64,000 nucleotides of DNA, taken from contig NHZP01000048.1 in NCBI GenBank assembly GCA_003313425.1, forward strand, positions 1 through 64,000. Reading direction: 5' to 3'. A program made the position numbers and the translations under genes. The notes beneath the pieces are model-generated. The model was not told the origin of the DNA. It was given only the letters and a program-made list of their open reading frames with translations, and did no database searches. This stretch comes from Pseudopyrenochaeta lycopersici (lineage: Eukaryota > Ascomycota > Dothideomycetes > Pleosporales > Pseudopyrenochaetaceae). Below, piece after piece: positions 21,504 through 32,118 of this stretch (its first letter is position 1; each line of letters begins with the position of its first letter).

Positions 21504-24500
21504 ATATCTTCCTATTCTCTTCTAAGCTTCTTCCGGGGCCAGCCCCGTCGTCGTTCTAGTCGTCTTCTAAGGGGTGCTCGGGGGTTGCGCTCTAAGGATG
21601 CTAGGTAGTCTTATAGGAGTTTATTACAGTAGTCGAGATTCTCCTCCAGCTCCCAGGTCGCCTCTTCGATACTCTAACCCAGCCACTTCACCTTAAGCTC
21701 GCGCCCCCTTATAAGAGTTTCCCTGTAATCTAAGATTCCTTCTACTTTGTATTAATCTCCCACGGGGGCGTCTACTAGGTCCTAGACAGGGCCTGGTCGG
21801 AACCCTCTCTATATTAGGGGTTCCACCCAGGGCTCTAATAGGGATACGTGGAAGACAGGGTAAATTCGCGCCATCAATAGCGGGAGGGCGAGCCTGTATA
21901 CTAGCTTACCAATACGCTCTTTAATATGGAACGGCCCTAGGTGTCTTACCGCGAACTTCTTTAAGGGTCTTAAGGTTGCTATATTCTTCGCCTGCAGCAG
22001 CACTGGGTCTCCGACAGAGAAGTGTCGGTCAGACCGTTTCGCATTATACTACTTTGCATTACTTTGCTGCGCCTTTTCTAGGCGTGCCCTTACCTCCTCC
22101 CATCATTAGTACCATTCGTTCAGTCTGTTGCTAACTTACCGCCTGAGTTCTAGTGCTCTTACGGGACCCTCCTAAGTTAGAGGCGGTTTACGGAGCTAGT
22201 AGCTGTCAGGGATTCTATTGAATCCCTTTGGGTCCGTCCCAAACGCCGCCTTAATAGGGCTCACGCCGTGTGCTGAGTAGTTTTTTAAGTTGTAGGCGTA
22301 CTCCGCGTAGGGTAGTAGCTCCACCTAGTTGTCTTGCTAGTAGTTCATATAGATGCGGAGGTAGGTCTCCAGTTCCTAGTTCTAGCGTTTAGTTTACCCA
22401 TCCGTTTAGGGGTAGAAAGCAGTGCTAAGCCTGTGTTTAATTTTAAGGTAGTAACAAATGTCTGACCAGAACTAGCTTATAAATACTGACCCTCGATCCA
22501 ATAGAAGGGTGTCTGGTGGCCCCTACTTAAGGAAGCATTATTTCAGCAGCAACTCTGCCACCCGCTATGACGTAATCGTCTTTATTGCGGGCAGGTACTA
22601 GACATATTTCGTAAAGCGATCTACTAGTACTAGTATGGCGTCGTACTCGTTCCCCTTATTATCCGCTGACTTTAGTAGGTCCGTGACGAAGTCCAGGGAG
22701 TAGTGCCTCTATGCTGTCTCAGGAAGGGGTAGTAGTAATAACAGGCCCTAGGGCTTATGTCTCCAGATCTTGTTCAGCTAGTACTGCGGGCACTAGCTAA
22801 TATACTTCTAGGCATCTTTCCTAAAGTAAGGCTAAAAGTATTTTCTTCAGAGGACCTCAGTAGTTTTGTCCACCCCATAATACCCTCCTATAGGGTTATT
22901 ATAGTTCCTCCAGAGTATATTCGCGCAGAGTAAGGCGTCCTTAGGGATCTACACTTTCCCGCTCCTGCGCAGGAGGCCCTTAGGGTCAACTTCCTAAGTG
23001 CTGGCCTCCTTCCTTACTTCGCCCGCGTCCCAACCCGCCAGCGCCGCAAAGCCGGGACGGGCCTAATCCTGTGCTTACACTAGCTAGACGTGTTCGAGGA
23101 GGCGTCCTAGAACTTCTAGGGCGTAGGCGGACTCTTCCTGCGTAGCTACTACCGCGAGGTAGTTAGGTGCTATTACTCAGAACCCTAGGCTGCGCAAAGG
23201 CCCTTTAGTAGCTGGTGAGTACGATAGCCTAGCTTGTAGGTTTCCCTCCGTGCCAGCTTTATCGCCTGTGGTTTAGCTACGGGCGGGGACAGGCGACGCA
23301 TCGCCAATAACTAACTGCTTATCAGGGAATTCCTAGGCAGGTAGATTCTCTTTTAGGGGTTAACACGGACCCGGCTAGGTTCCGTCCCCAGGGAGGTGTA
23401 GTTCCCGTGCCACCTGCAGGGCGGTTAGAGCTATGGACTCTTAAGGTGTCTACTATTAAAGCTTTTGTTAGAGCGTAGGGAGCATCGCACCCCTTAACGC
23501 TTAAGGTTCTCCCGCTAGGAGTCCTTACGCAAAGTCAGGCCTTCAAGAGGGCCCGTTAGCGGGGTTCTTAGGTCCTGGTTTATACTCCACTTCAAAGTCG
23601 AATTCCGCTAGCTCCTCAGCCCATCGGGCCTGCTTAGGAGAGAGCTCCTTCGTCAACATAAAGTATCAGAGGTTGTTATAGTTAGAGAGTACCCGGATCG
23701 TCGTCGGGGTGTGTTAGAGGTAGTGCCTCCACGTCCTAAATGCTTCCACAATAGCGCAGAGCTCCTTGTCGTAGGTGTGCCAATTCAGGGATAGTCCGGA
23801 GAACTTCTTACTCTAGAACGCGACGGGCTTCTAGTAACGCTCTGTTGCCTGCCTAGTTAAGGCCGGTTGCAAGAGGATAGCGGCTATTGCAAAGTCCGAA
23901 GCGTCAGTAAGAACTATCACTGGTTCTACTGGGTTAAAGTGCTGAAGCACGGGGGCTTCCAAGAACTTCTAACGCAGCGTAAGGAACGCGTTCTTTACGT
24001 GGTCAGGCCACGCCCACGGCCGGTACCATCTCGTAGGTCCCTTGCGACTCTTTGCGGCCTTATTCGTGGCCTTGCCTGCAAGGGGCGTACTCGGGTCCGT
24101 TGCCAGGTTCTAGGCGGTCGTTATATGGTCCACTAACGGACGTACTATAGCGGAGTAGTTAAAGATGAATCTTCAATAGAAGTTGGCGAACCCAAGGAAC
24201 ACTTAGATGTCCTTGTAGCCCTAGGGTTCTAGCCACTCTCTAATAGTCTGTACCCTCACAGGGTCCATCACTACGCCTCCTAGAGTTACTATAAACCCTA
24301 GGAATTCTACAGATCTAGTGGAGAAGGCACACTTGCTTGCCTTGCAGTACAGGCCCCATTCCACAAGTCAGTCTAAGACCTCCTCCACGTGGCCGTCGTG
24401 ATCTTTCTCATTCTCTGAGTAGATTAGTATGTCGTCTAGATACACTACGCAAGTGCGGTCCACGAGCCCCCTGAGGGCTCTGTGGATGTAGGACTAGAAG

Positions 24501-26000
24501 GTCGCTGGCGCGTTAGACAATCCAAAGGGTAGAACGAGGTACTCGAAGTGGCCGTACCGCGTCTTAAACGCTGTTTTCCACTCGTCGCCCTCCTTAATCT
24601 GAAGTCTGTGATAGGCGTCTCGGATATCCAACTTCGTGAAGATTTGCGCCTTCGAGAGGCGGTCCAGCATCTCGCTTACGAGGGGGATTAGGTACTAGTT
24701 CTTTATAGTTACTTTGTTCAGGCCTCGGTAGTCCACGCATAGCTGGAGCGTTCCGTCTAATTTTAGTACGAAAAGGATTAGGGCCCCCGCTGGCGACGTG
24801 CTGGGCCAGATCTATCCCTTCTCCTGCGCTGTGTTAAGGTATTCCTAGAGGATATCCAGCTCTCGGCGCGAGAGGTTATAAATAGGGAGGTTTGGGACTT
24901 TTTGTCCCTCCTCTAACGTGATCGCGTGGTCGTACTCCCCGTGGGGGCGCAGTACCTCCGTCTGATACTTACTGAAGGCGAGCTACTTATAGTGCAGCTT
25001 CTGGGGGACGTGCCTTAATTCCTCTTCGTCCAGGCGGTCCCTGGCGGGGTCGACCTGCGGGGTATCCTCCTCAGCTAGGCCGGGGAGGATACAGGGTGCT
25101 ACCGGGAGGGTGGCGCGCTAATTAGAGTTCCCGTTGCGTATACTGGACACTACGCGCCGTGCCGTCTCTGCGGGTAGCTAGGCTAGCTAGGGTTCCCTTC
25201 GGACATACTCCTTTAGGTAGTCTGCGATACCAAGGACTAGGTTTCGCAGCCAGAGCAAGCCCTAGCGATGGAACCATTCTGCGTTATATTCTATATCTCT
25301 ACTAGGCTTAGCAGGTTCCGACGGATTTGCGGCGGTTGCCCGACGCATCTCCTCTCAGACCGCTCTTTCGGCCTCGCTAGTTAGGGTGTTGCAGGTTAGG
25401 GCTCCTGGGTAGAGGATGTAGGCTGTCTCTCCAGGGCTGACATCGCCTAACAGGTCCGCGGCGGTGACGACTTAGACCCGGTTGGTATCTCGCGCGGCCC
25501 ACCATTTAAATTCTCCTGTAGAGAATCGAATCTTAGGATCGGCTTCCCTTAGCCATAGGTATCCTAGGATAAGGTTATAGCCTTTAATATTAGTAGACTA
25601 AAACGGTTGTAGGCCTACCTGTTTTGCTGTGCCTTTCGAGTCCTAGCACTAGATAGACAGATCATATGCGGCTCCTAGTGGGAGTGGTCGATCGTTAACC
25701 AGGCTTGCCGTGGGCTTCTAGTAGTAGTTTGCTCTAGGCAGGAAGTAAAGCTGGGTAATCTCGCTTGATACGATGTTAATCTCCGCGCCCAAGTCGTATA
25801 GGGCTCAGAGGGGGAGCAGGAGTCCATCAGCTACCTGTAGCTAGACTTTGATCGCTATCTAGAGTGCTTTCCCCTGGGTATTAGGCCCTAGTGGCAGTTA
25901 GGACAGATTAGCAACTAGGGCGTTGCGTTTCCTAATTAAGGCCCAGGTCGAGTTTGTTCGTTAGCTCCGCCTCTCGCGTTTCCCTGATTACGATTCTTCC
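21500..26000 (-). pseudogene. Gypsy B pol with C-terminal chromodomain
   Basis: Protease reads LGAEINIVSSEI near 25760-25800. Reverse transcriptase has an intact YLDD at 24431-24442 within CVVYLDDILIYSE. RNase H is around 23470-23950. Integrase ends at 21809-22003 with LRPLKKFAVRHLGPFHIKER, YRLALPLLMARIYPVFHVS, a classic gypsy integrase C-terminus (GPF...RLLLP..IHPVFHVSLL). It continues as a chromodomain at about 21660-21760: YKVEGILDYRE, GRELKVKWLG, EEATWELEENL. Chromodomains of this type guide integration to heterochromatin, which fits insertion into another element. Scattered TAG stops inactivate it. Confidence 0.88.
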
Positions 26001-26019
26001 AGTGGGGTTAGGTTATGCC

Positions 26020-27309
26020 CTGCTCGGCTGAGTCCTAGGAGTTTTCGGGCGTCCCCTAGTACCGCGGCGGGTTCCATGTGGGCTTTAGACGGGGCGATCT
26101 TCAGGAGTAGTTTGTCTCTGAGGGTCCGTTGTCTTGCTTCTTACCAGTCCTCCGCGGGTCAGAGAAGGAGTTCAACGCTAGGCGTTTGCCCCAAGAAGGG
26201 CCTTCAGCGGTAGCTTTTCGGGTGTCCCCCGGGAAGTAATCAGCGCGAGTTGTGGTTTCTGCGTTACGTAGGGCCCTTTTGAACTCAGGCCACGAGTTAA
26301 TGGTCTCGAGGACCCTAGTGCGCATGATCTCCCTGCGGTATTCCTCCGGAAGTCTTAACTATACAAAGGCGATCTTTAGCTCGTAGTCGTCCTCCCTGTC
26401 CTCTAGCTTAAAGAAGTTGTGGGTCAGAAGGGATTCCTTTTTCCCTAGCTGGAGGAGGAAGGTGTTAACGTTATTATCCCTCCGCTACTCGAAGTTAAAG
26501 AACTAGAGGTAGTTGTTGTAGCGGGTGAGGATAGGATCTTGAACTAGCTTACGTTCCTCCTGTTTAAGGTGAGCCTATAAGGTAATGCTCCCTTCGTTGA
26601 TGCGTTGTTGGAGGAGTTCTTGGTGGACGTGATACTGGATCGTCCCCAGAGCCTAATAGGTGCGGGTTACTGTGTCTTCTAGCACCTGGGCGTACGCGAA
26701 GGCAGTTTCGACGTCCTTCACCTATTAGTCCACCTGCTGTGCTGATGGGGCTCGGGTTTCTGATCCTACTTTTGGTTTAGGTTGCACACTGTTTAGAGCC
26801 CTGATAAGCTTCCCTGCCTTGTTAAAGGCGGGCCGGGGGGGTTCTGGTGGCTTCCTGGCCTGTCCTACCTCTAGTGCTTGTGACGCGTAATTGATTCGGT
26901 CCTTTAGCTTTTCGATCGCTTCCTCTGAGGCTCTGGTCTCTTCCGCCTTAAAGAGGTTAGCTAATAGACCTTAGATGAACGTTTCATTCGAGATTCCTGT
27001 TGTTGGCTTTTTCCTGGCGGAAAGGGGTTGGGTTTCCGCTGGGACGTTGGCGGCACTGGACACCTCTGTTGGGGTTTCGCTGACCCGGTTAAGTCCACTG
27101 CTGTAAGTGCGTCGGTCTGGGGGTAGTCCTGACCCTTGCCGCAGGGTACCTGTTGTGTTGGAGTCCCGGGGGTTTTAGTTCGGGGCGTCTAACGTGTTTA
27201 ATTGTTGGGGGTCTTCTGATGTCCCTAGGTCTCTCTGGGCGTCTTTGGTACTTCCTTAGGGAGGCTCTAGGTTAGCGTCGCTCCTGGGTCTTCTGCGAGT
27301 GCCTGCCAT
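26020..27309 (-). pseudogene. Gypsy B gag
   Basis: Starts at the ATG at 27309 (MAGTRRRPRSDANLEPP), about 120 bp inside the 5' LTR. A basic, low-complexity N-terminus is followed by a helical capsid-like region with RRDNNVNTFLLQLGKKE, LPEEYRREIMRTRVLETINS (26282-26350) and NAETTTRADYFPGDTRK. About eight in-frame TAG/TAA stops occur at former Gln/Trp codons. No CCHC knuckle is visible. The part 26101-26325 is open by chance. Confidence 0.75.
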
Positions 27310-27432
27310 AATACTTCCTCTTTTTTTTTCTTCTTTTGCTGTTAGGATGTGGGCGTGCTGTCCCCGGGGTCTCGACGGTACTTCAGAGGAGAGTTTCTCG
27401 ACTGCTACCCCTAGGGTGAGAAGGATTAGAAT

Positions 27433-27637
27433 TGTTAGGGACTGTTGGTAGAGGTCGAGGTTAAGTAATAGGGGATAGTATTAAGACTAATCCTTAACCT
27501 CTGCTCCGAGGGAGTAGCTCTCGTTTATATACTAGCCCGTCTCCAGTGTAGTCCCGAGCCTTTCCGGGCTCTATCCGGTATGGGTCCGAGGGCCCTCCGC
27601 TGGGTCGTCCCCCGCTAGGTCTGGTGTGTTCGTGACA
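27433..27637 (-). repeat. Gypsy B 5' LTR (right)
   Basis: 205 bp, followed by GTAAT at 27638-27642. On the minus strand it begins TGTCACGAAC and ends CCCTAACA. The next bases (ATTCTAATCCTTCTC) do not show the TGG that starts a usual tRNA primer-binding site. Confidence 0.93.
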
Positions 27638-28560
27638 GTAATACTAGACTTTATTTCTAGATTACCTCTAGTAAAGAATAGTTTAAGTAACGTATTTAAT
27701 ATAATCTTTATAATTATTAATTACTTCTTAAAAATAGTACTCTATATACTTACTTTAAAGATATAAAATATAAAATAGTTTATAAAAGCTTACTTTAACT
27801 ATATAATTTTAAAGTTTAGAGTATAGAAAAGTATTATATTAGATAGAGGCTCTATCTTTACCTCTAACCTTTAGGTAGAGATTTACTACTAACTATAAGT
27901 AAAGCGTAAGCTAAGCACAGCTTTCTATCTATAGATAGATAGGTAAACAGAACGCTAGAATTAAACGCTTAAATAGTACTTTTAAGTCTTTGTATTAGCA
28001 GCTTAAGATAACTAAGTTAAGCTTTTAAGTATAGCTTAATTTGCGTACAATAATTTAGTCTATAAGTTAATAAAATTAACTCCTTTCTATACTATATATA
28101 GTAAGTACTTACTACTTACCTTACTTCTTAAGGATAGTAGGCTAGAGGGGGAGAAACCTAATATAATAGACAGAGTTAAGTGTATATACAGCGTAAGGAC
28201 TACGCTTATAGAATACCTATAAAAAGTATAAGAGTATTAAAGCTAATATTATAATAGAAAGTATAAAGATAAAGTATTCTACTAAAGAGATCTTATATTA
28301 CTTAGTACTAAGTATATTAACTTAACCTACTAACTAAATAAAAAGCTATCTAGTAAGTTTATTAGACTCTTTAAAGTATAAGAAGTAGTTAGAACGTAGG
28401 TATATTACTTAATTCTACTACTTTACTATAGTATTTATAATATATTTTATATCTTACTCCTTAAATACTAGAAATTCTAGTAAGAAGTAGAGGAAAATAC
28501 CTAGCTACCTAATATTACTCTTAAAAGAGAAGAAGTCTAGAAAGTTAAAAAGATTCTAAG
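27638..28560 (+). pseudogene. Gypsy A pol, second part (integrase core), continues after gypsy B
   Basis: After the duplicated GTAAT the integrase resumes with TLDFISRLPLVKNSL, the DFI-LP motif that opens the catalytic core, followed near 27900-27960 by a KLSTAF-like block (HPQTDGQTER region, eroded). This reading-frame continuity across an 8151-bp insert confirms the nesting. Confidence 0.75.
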
Positions 28561-30334
28561 TAAATATATAAAGAAAGCTAACTATAGTACTAGCTAAAGT
28601 AGAAAGGCTATAATAAGACTTAAGATACTTAGACTCTAGTATTAGATTTTAAAAATATAAATAACTTAGTTTAAGAGTTTAAATAGGAGGGAAGAGCTAC
28701 GCGCTTAAGAAAGAGAAAGAAAGTATAAGCTATATAACTAAAGTACTAAAGAGAAGTAAGTTTAAGAAAGAAAAGTAGAATTTATTATTATAGCTTTAGG
28801 CTTATAGGTATTTATAAAAAGTAAAAGAAAACTCCTAGAAATACTAAAACTACTTTACTCTTATTACTTACGTTAGACTTAATCTCCTCTCTTATATTAC
28901 TTACGCTTAAGATACTACTATTACTTATTAAGGCTTAATAAGAAACTCCTAAACCTTCTATAGCTTAGAGTATCTCTAGCCCTATCTTAACCTAGGGCTT
29001 AACCTTTACCCCTACTACAGCCTTAACCTCTACTCTTACTTCTACCTCTACTCCTTATATTATAACGCGCTGCAGCGCCTCCATAGCGCAGGGTAAGAGC
29101 CTGCTTATCTCCTCTACTATTATCTTCTCTACTATTATCTCTGCTACCTTCTCTATTATCTACTCCCTTGTTATTCTCTCCTCCTCCTCCTCCTCCTCCT
29201 CCTCCTCCTCCTCCTCCTCCTCCTCCTCCTCCTCCTCCTCCTCCCCTATTCTCCTACTCTTTATCTTAACTTCTACCTCTGCTACCTCTACTCTTATTAT
29301 TACTACTACTACTACTATTATTATTATTAGTATTATCTAAGGTAGTACTCTTTAGAGATGTTAGCCTGCGCTCCTAATATAAGTAACGTATTAGTATACT
29401 ATGCAGGCTGCGTAGGCTACGAGCTGCTCTAGGGCAGCTATAATCCTGCGCTACTTAGCTAAGGTTAGCCCTAGAAACTAAGGCGAGGTAGTAGGCACTT
29501 AGGTAGTAATACCTATAGGTATACTAGTATAGGCGGCGTAATAGTAGTAGCTAGTAAGCTCTAGATTAAACTAGCGCTAGCAGCGCATAAGCTTAATACT
29601 AGTTATAATTACTATAGTATTAGTTTAGGAGGTAGTAGTAGTAGTAACTGCTGTATTATATTAGTTATAAAGGATATATAAGTAGTTTAAGTAGGTATTA
29701 AGCTTACAAGGGACCTAAATTTATTAATAATAACGCGCCTAGAGTAAGCTATAGATTAAAGACTTATAAGAGTATAGGCGCTATAGTTACCTATAATATA
29801 ATAGTTATAGCGCTTATACTTAGGGTTATTATAGTTCTTTTTCTAATTAGTAATACTCTACGCGCAGCGTAGGTAAGTCTTAGTTACTGCGTCTTAGTCT
29901 GCACGCTTATAAGCTATAGCCTATATAAAGGGCCTAGCACTATAAAGGTATAACTTCTTAATATATTTTAGATTAGGGTAATAAACTATAGTATTAGGCG
30001 AGTTATATACATTACGTATATAATTTAATAGTATTATTATAATAGGGTAAAAGAGTAGCGTAATACTATAATAATACTAGAAAACTCTACTATTATAAGG
30101 TAGGTTTATACCTTATTACTAGAGAATAAAAGTCTTAATTACTTTAACTTTACTAGAGGTAGGAGCGTAAATATAAGGCGCTTATAATATATAATAATAA
30201 CGCGTATAGGACGCGTCTAGGAAGCGTAATTAAAACATATATATATAGACACTCTTTTCCTATTTTCCTATATAGTTTTAGGTTTTTATTAAGGCTATTA
30301 ATACTATTAGGACGCTAGCTAGAGGGGAAGGCTC
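28561..30334 (+). other. Gypsy A 3' internal region
   Basis: AT-rich, eroded sequence between the integrase and the right LTR. It reads as a Lys/Glu-rich then Pro/Leu/Ser-rich frame on the plus strand with TAG stops but no recognised domain. It includes the (TCC)n run and a (CTA/TTA)n run at about 29305-29330. Confidence 0.4.
29178..29244. repeat. (CTC)n microsatellite, about 22 units
   Basis: An uninterrupted trinucleotide run of about 66 bp inside gypsy A. In the plus frame it would be a polyproline or polyserine tract. It has no C-to-T damage despite the eroded surroundings, as expected because it contains no CpA step on the plus strand. Confidence 0.95.
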
Positions 30335-30566
30335 TATAATAAAGTATTATAAATCTAAACCTTTAGTATTATAGTATAGTTGCGCTAGACCTTTTTGAGG
30401 GCTAGCGCGTACTGTAACAGACCTACTTAAAACCTGCGCTAGCTGCGCGGAGTAGGGATAATAAGTATTATTCTCTCCTATAGCTGAGTTACAGTAATAC
30501 AGAACTATCCCTTTACTATTATCTGTGGTGTGAAGCAAGTACTATTACCTAAAACTATACGTTACA
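30335..30566 (+). repeat. Gypsy A 3' LTR
   Basis: 232 bp, ends ACGTTACA followed by CTACT. Its first bases TATAAT stand where the left copy has TGTAAC, so the terminal TG itself has been mutated to TA. A 63-codon minus-strand open frame over it is a chance by-product. Confidence 0.9.
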
Positions 30567-30750
30567 CTACTAATTTACTAGCTTATTAGCTTAGCTTTCT
30601 ATCTCCCTACTATAGCCTCCTTCTTAAACTAATTAATTACGTTAATAATTATGGCTAATAATAAGCTTTTATAATTTTAAATTTAAGTACTAATAAGAAT
30701 TACTTGAGCATTAAGCTTACGTACGTTTCCTAGTGTTTAAGGCTCCTAGG
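30567..30750 (-). mobile_element. Right half of the split pogo-family copy
   Basis: Begins with the duplicated CTACT after the gypsy A LTR and continues with sequence matching 35150-35330 of the better copy (CCCTACTATAGCC, TACGTTTCCTAGTGTTTAAGGCTC). It stops near 30750 without a terminal repeat, so the original copy was already truncated at its transposase C-terminal coding part. Confidence 0.75.
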
Positions 30751-30808
30751 GAGCTTACTGTAGGTCGAGAAACACACTAGGTCGAGGAATACAAGTGGTA
30801 GCAATGAC

Positions 30809-32118
30809 TTAAACTAATTCGGAAGCAGCGTCAGAGCCGCCAAGTTCATGACCTATTACGCTGATCCTGTACATGCTATTAAGCTTAGCATGGCTCGAGC
30901 TCGATTCTGCTTTGCCGCTAACCCCAATTGCCTGTGGTCTGGGCACGACAAACGAAGGGAGGGACACAATTATCTGGCGTTGTTGATTGAAGACGTAGGG
31001 AACGAATCGAGACGCTAGTGGGCGTAGGGCGGACACAGAAGCACATATGATACCCACATTCAGCTCAATGTCAGACCAGTATGCGGTGCCGGGAATAACC
31101 CACGTGATATCCTTGCTGTTGGTGCGAATATAGAGAGCATGCAGGCGGAGGATTGATGCAATACAGGCACTGTAGGTTCGGAGACGGTTAACATTGCCTC
31201 GGAGTGTGCTTATGGAGGGCTCTAAGGAGGGTGGAACAAGCGGGATAAAAGATGCCGCCAGTACTTACAATGTGCCAAAACCCAGAAGGACTGCCATAAC
31301 GAACTTCTCTAACTTCCGCATTCGCAGACTGTGTAACAAGAAGAACGGGAAGACTAATAAAGTGAAGTCCGTGGCGATATTTAGTCCAGCGTTCGCGAAC
31401 CAAAGCTTCGGTGAATTGAAGCACGTCCCGCCAGCGATGCTCTTGTCCCAGAAGTAGGCCATAGGGCGGCATGTTAGGAGGTGTGTGGCTAAAAGCTCAA
31501 CACCATAGGCAATCATGAAGACTATCAAGGCGTAACAGGAGCGGCGTGGCAGAATAGTGACGCTGACACGGAGGTACTGGAACACGATGGAGAGCTTGAC
31601 GAGAGTAAGGCCGAAGTTGTAGAGGAGAATGCTGGCGAAGCTAGCCTTTATGGTATATATTAAATAATGCATGTCAAATTTGGTAAGGCCTTCAGAGGTA
31701 GAAGGGGGAAGGAATTTTAGTGATCATAAACGTACCTTTGCACAGGTAACTAAGTCCGGTTGTGAAACGGTGACAATGTGCCGGCCGGCGCCATATTTGA
31801 CCCCTAGGTAGTTCTCATCAGGTCGGAATAATGAAATGGTCTAATAAGAACCTCACCAATACCAATAGCAACTCCCACCGCAACAGAGAAGAGCTATCCA
31901 AACGCGTAAGCATGGCAGGCTTTCTAGGTGCTGTCAAGAAAACGAACCAAAGCTACGACCAAGCAAATATCATCCGTGGCGCTGTTTTTGGTCAGGAAAA
32001 AGCGCGTGTAGACTCGAAGTACAACTGTGATGGCAGCGAGAGCTGTAAAAATGCAGATAATCGATATGACCTGGCCGCCTTTAGAGGCATTCAAATCAAT
32101 ACTTGATTCATCTGCCAT
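30809..32118 (-). CDS. PTH11/SAT4-type fungal rhodopsin-like integral membrane protein, second copy
   Basis: Proposed exons: 32118-31948, 31893-31857, 31803-31736, 31645-31269, 31169-30809; 337 residues. Introns are 54, 53, 90 and 99 bp. The second exon is only 37 bp. Splices were chosen to keep frame and match the family: DDICLVVAL, then a glycine-rich helix and KYGAGRHIVTVSQPDLV, ASILLYNFGLTLVKLSIVF, the loop TCRPMAYFWD...GTCF, NIATDFTLLVFPFFLL, ACIASILRLHALYI and WSDIELNVGIICASVSALRP. It has seven hydrophobic segments with a hydrophilic C-tail and is predicted at the plasma membrane. Exon 1 is exactly 57 codons, the same as in the gene at 12641-13841, but the sequences are clearly different. 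No stops or RIP damage. Confidence 0.83.

Larger units (their letters stand above)
19487..27637 (-). mobile_element. Gypsy B: chromovirus-type Ty3/gypsy element nested in gypsy A, TSD GTAAT
   Basis: Two 205-bp LTRs (19487-19691, 27433-27637) with TGTTAGGG...CGTGACA ends are flanked by GTAAT at 19482-19486 and 27638-27642; total 8151 bp. The minus strand carries gag, protease, reverse transcriptase, RNase H, integrase and a C-terminal chromodomain. About 1.7 kb between pol and the 3' (left) LTR holds an antisense gene. Damage is mild: near-normal base composition, but TAG stops in every domain. It is the youngest layer of the nest. Confidence 0.93.
15524..30566 (+). mobile_element. Gypsy A: full-length eroded Ty3/gypsy retrotransposon, TSD CTACT
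   Basis: Two 232-bp LTRs (15524-15755 and 30335-30566) bound the element, with CTACT at 15519-15523 and 30567-30571. The plus strand carries gag, protease/reverse transcriptase/RNase H and integrase, all heavily mutated. Gypsy B is inserted in the integrase region (TSD GTAAT), so its own length without the insert is about 6.9 kb. Ends TGTAAC...GTTACA are inverted copies of each other. Confidence 0.9.

Noticed and set aside
29178..29244. Polyproline protein tract
   Set aside because: It is a simple trinucleotide repeat within an eroded element; no open gene around it.
31170..31208. Earlier splice acceptor (after 31209) for the last exon of the second receptor gene
   Set aside because: It keeps frame but inserts 13 residues within a conserved helix; the acceptor at 31170 gives the family's GFGT-ACIASILRLHALY join.
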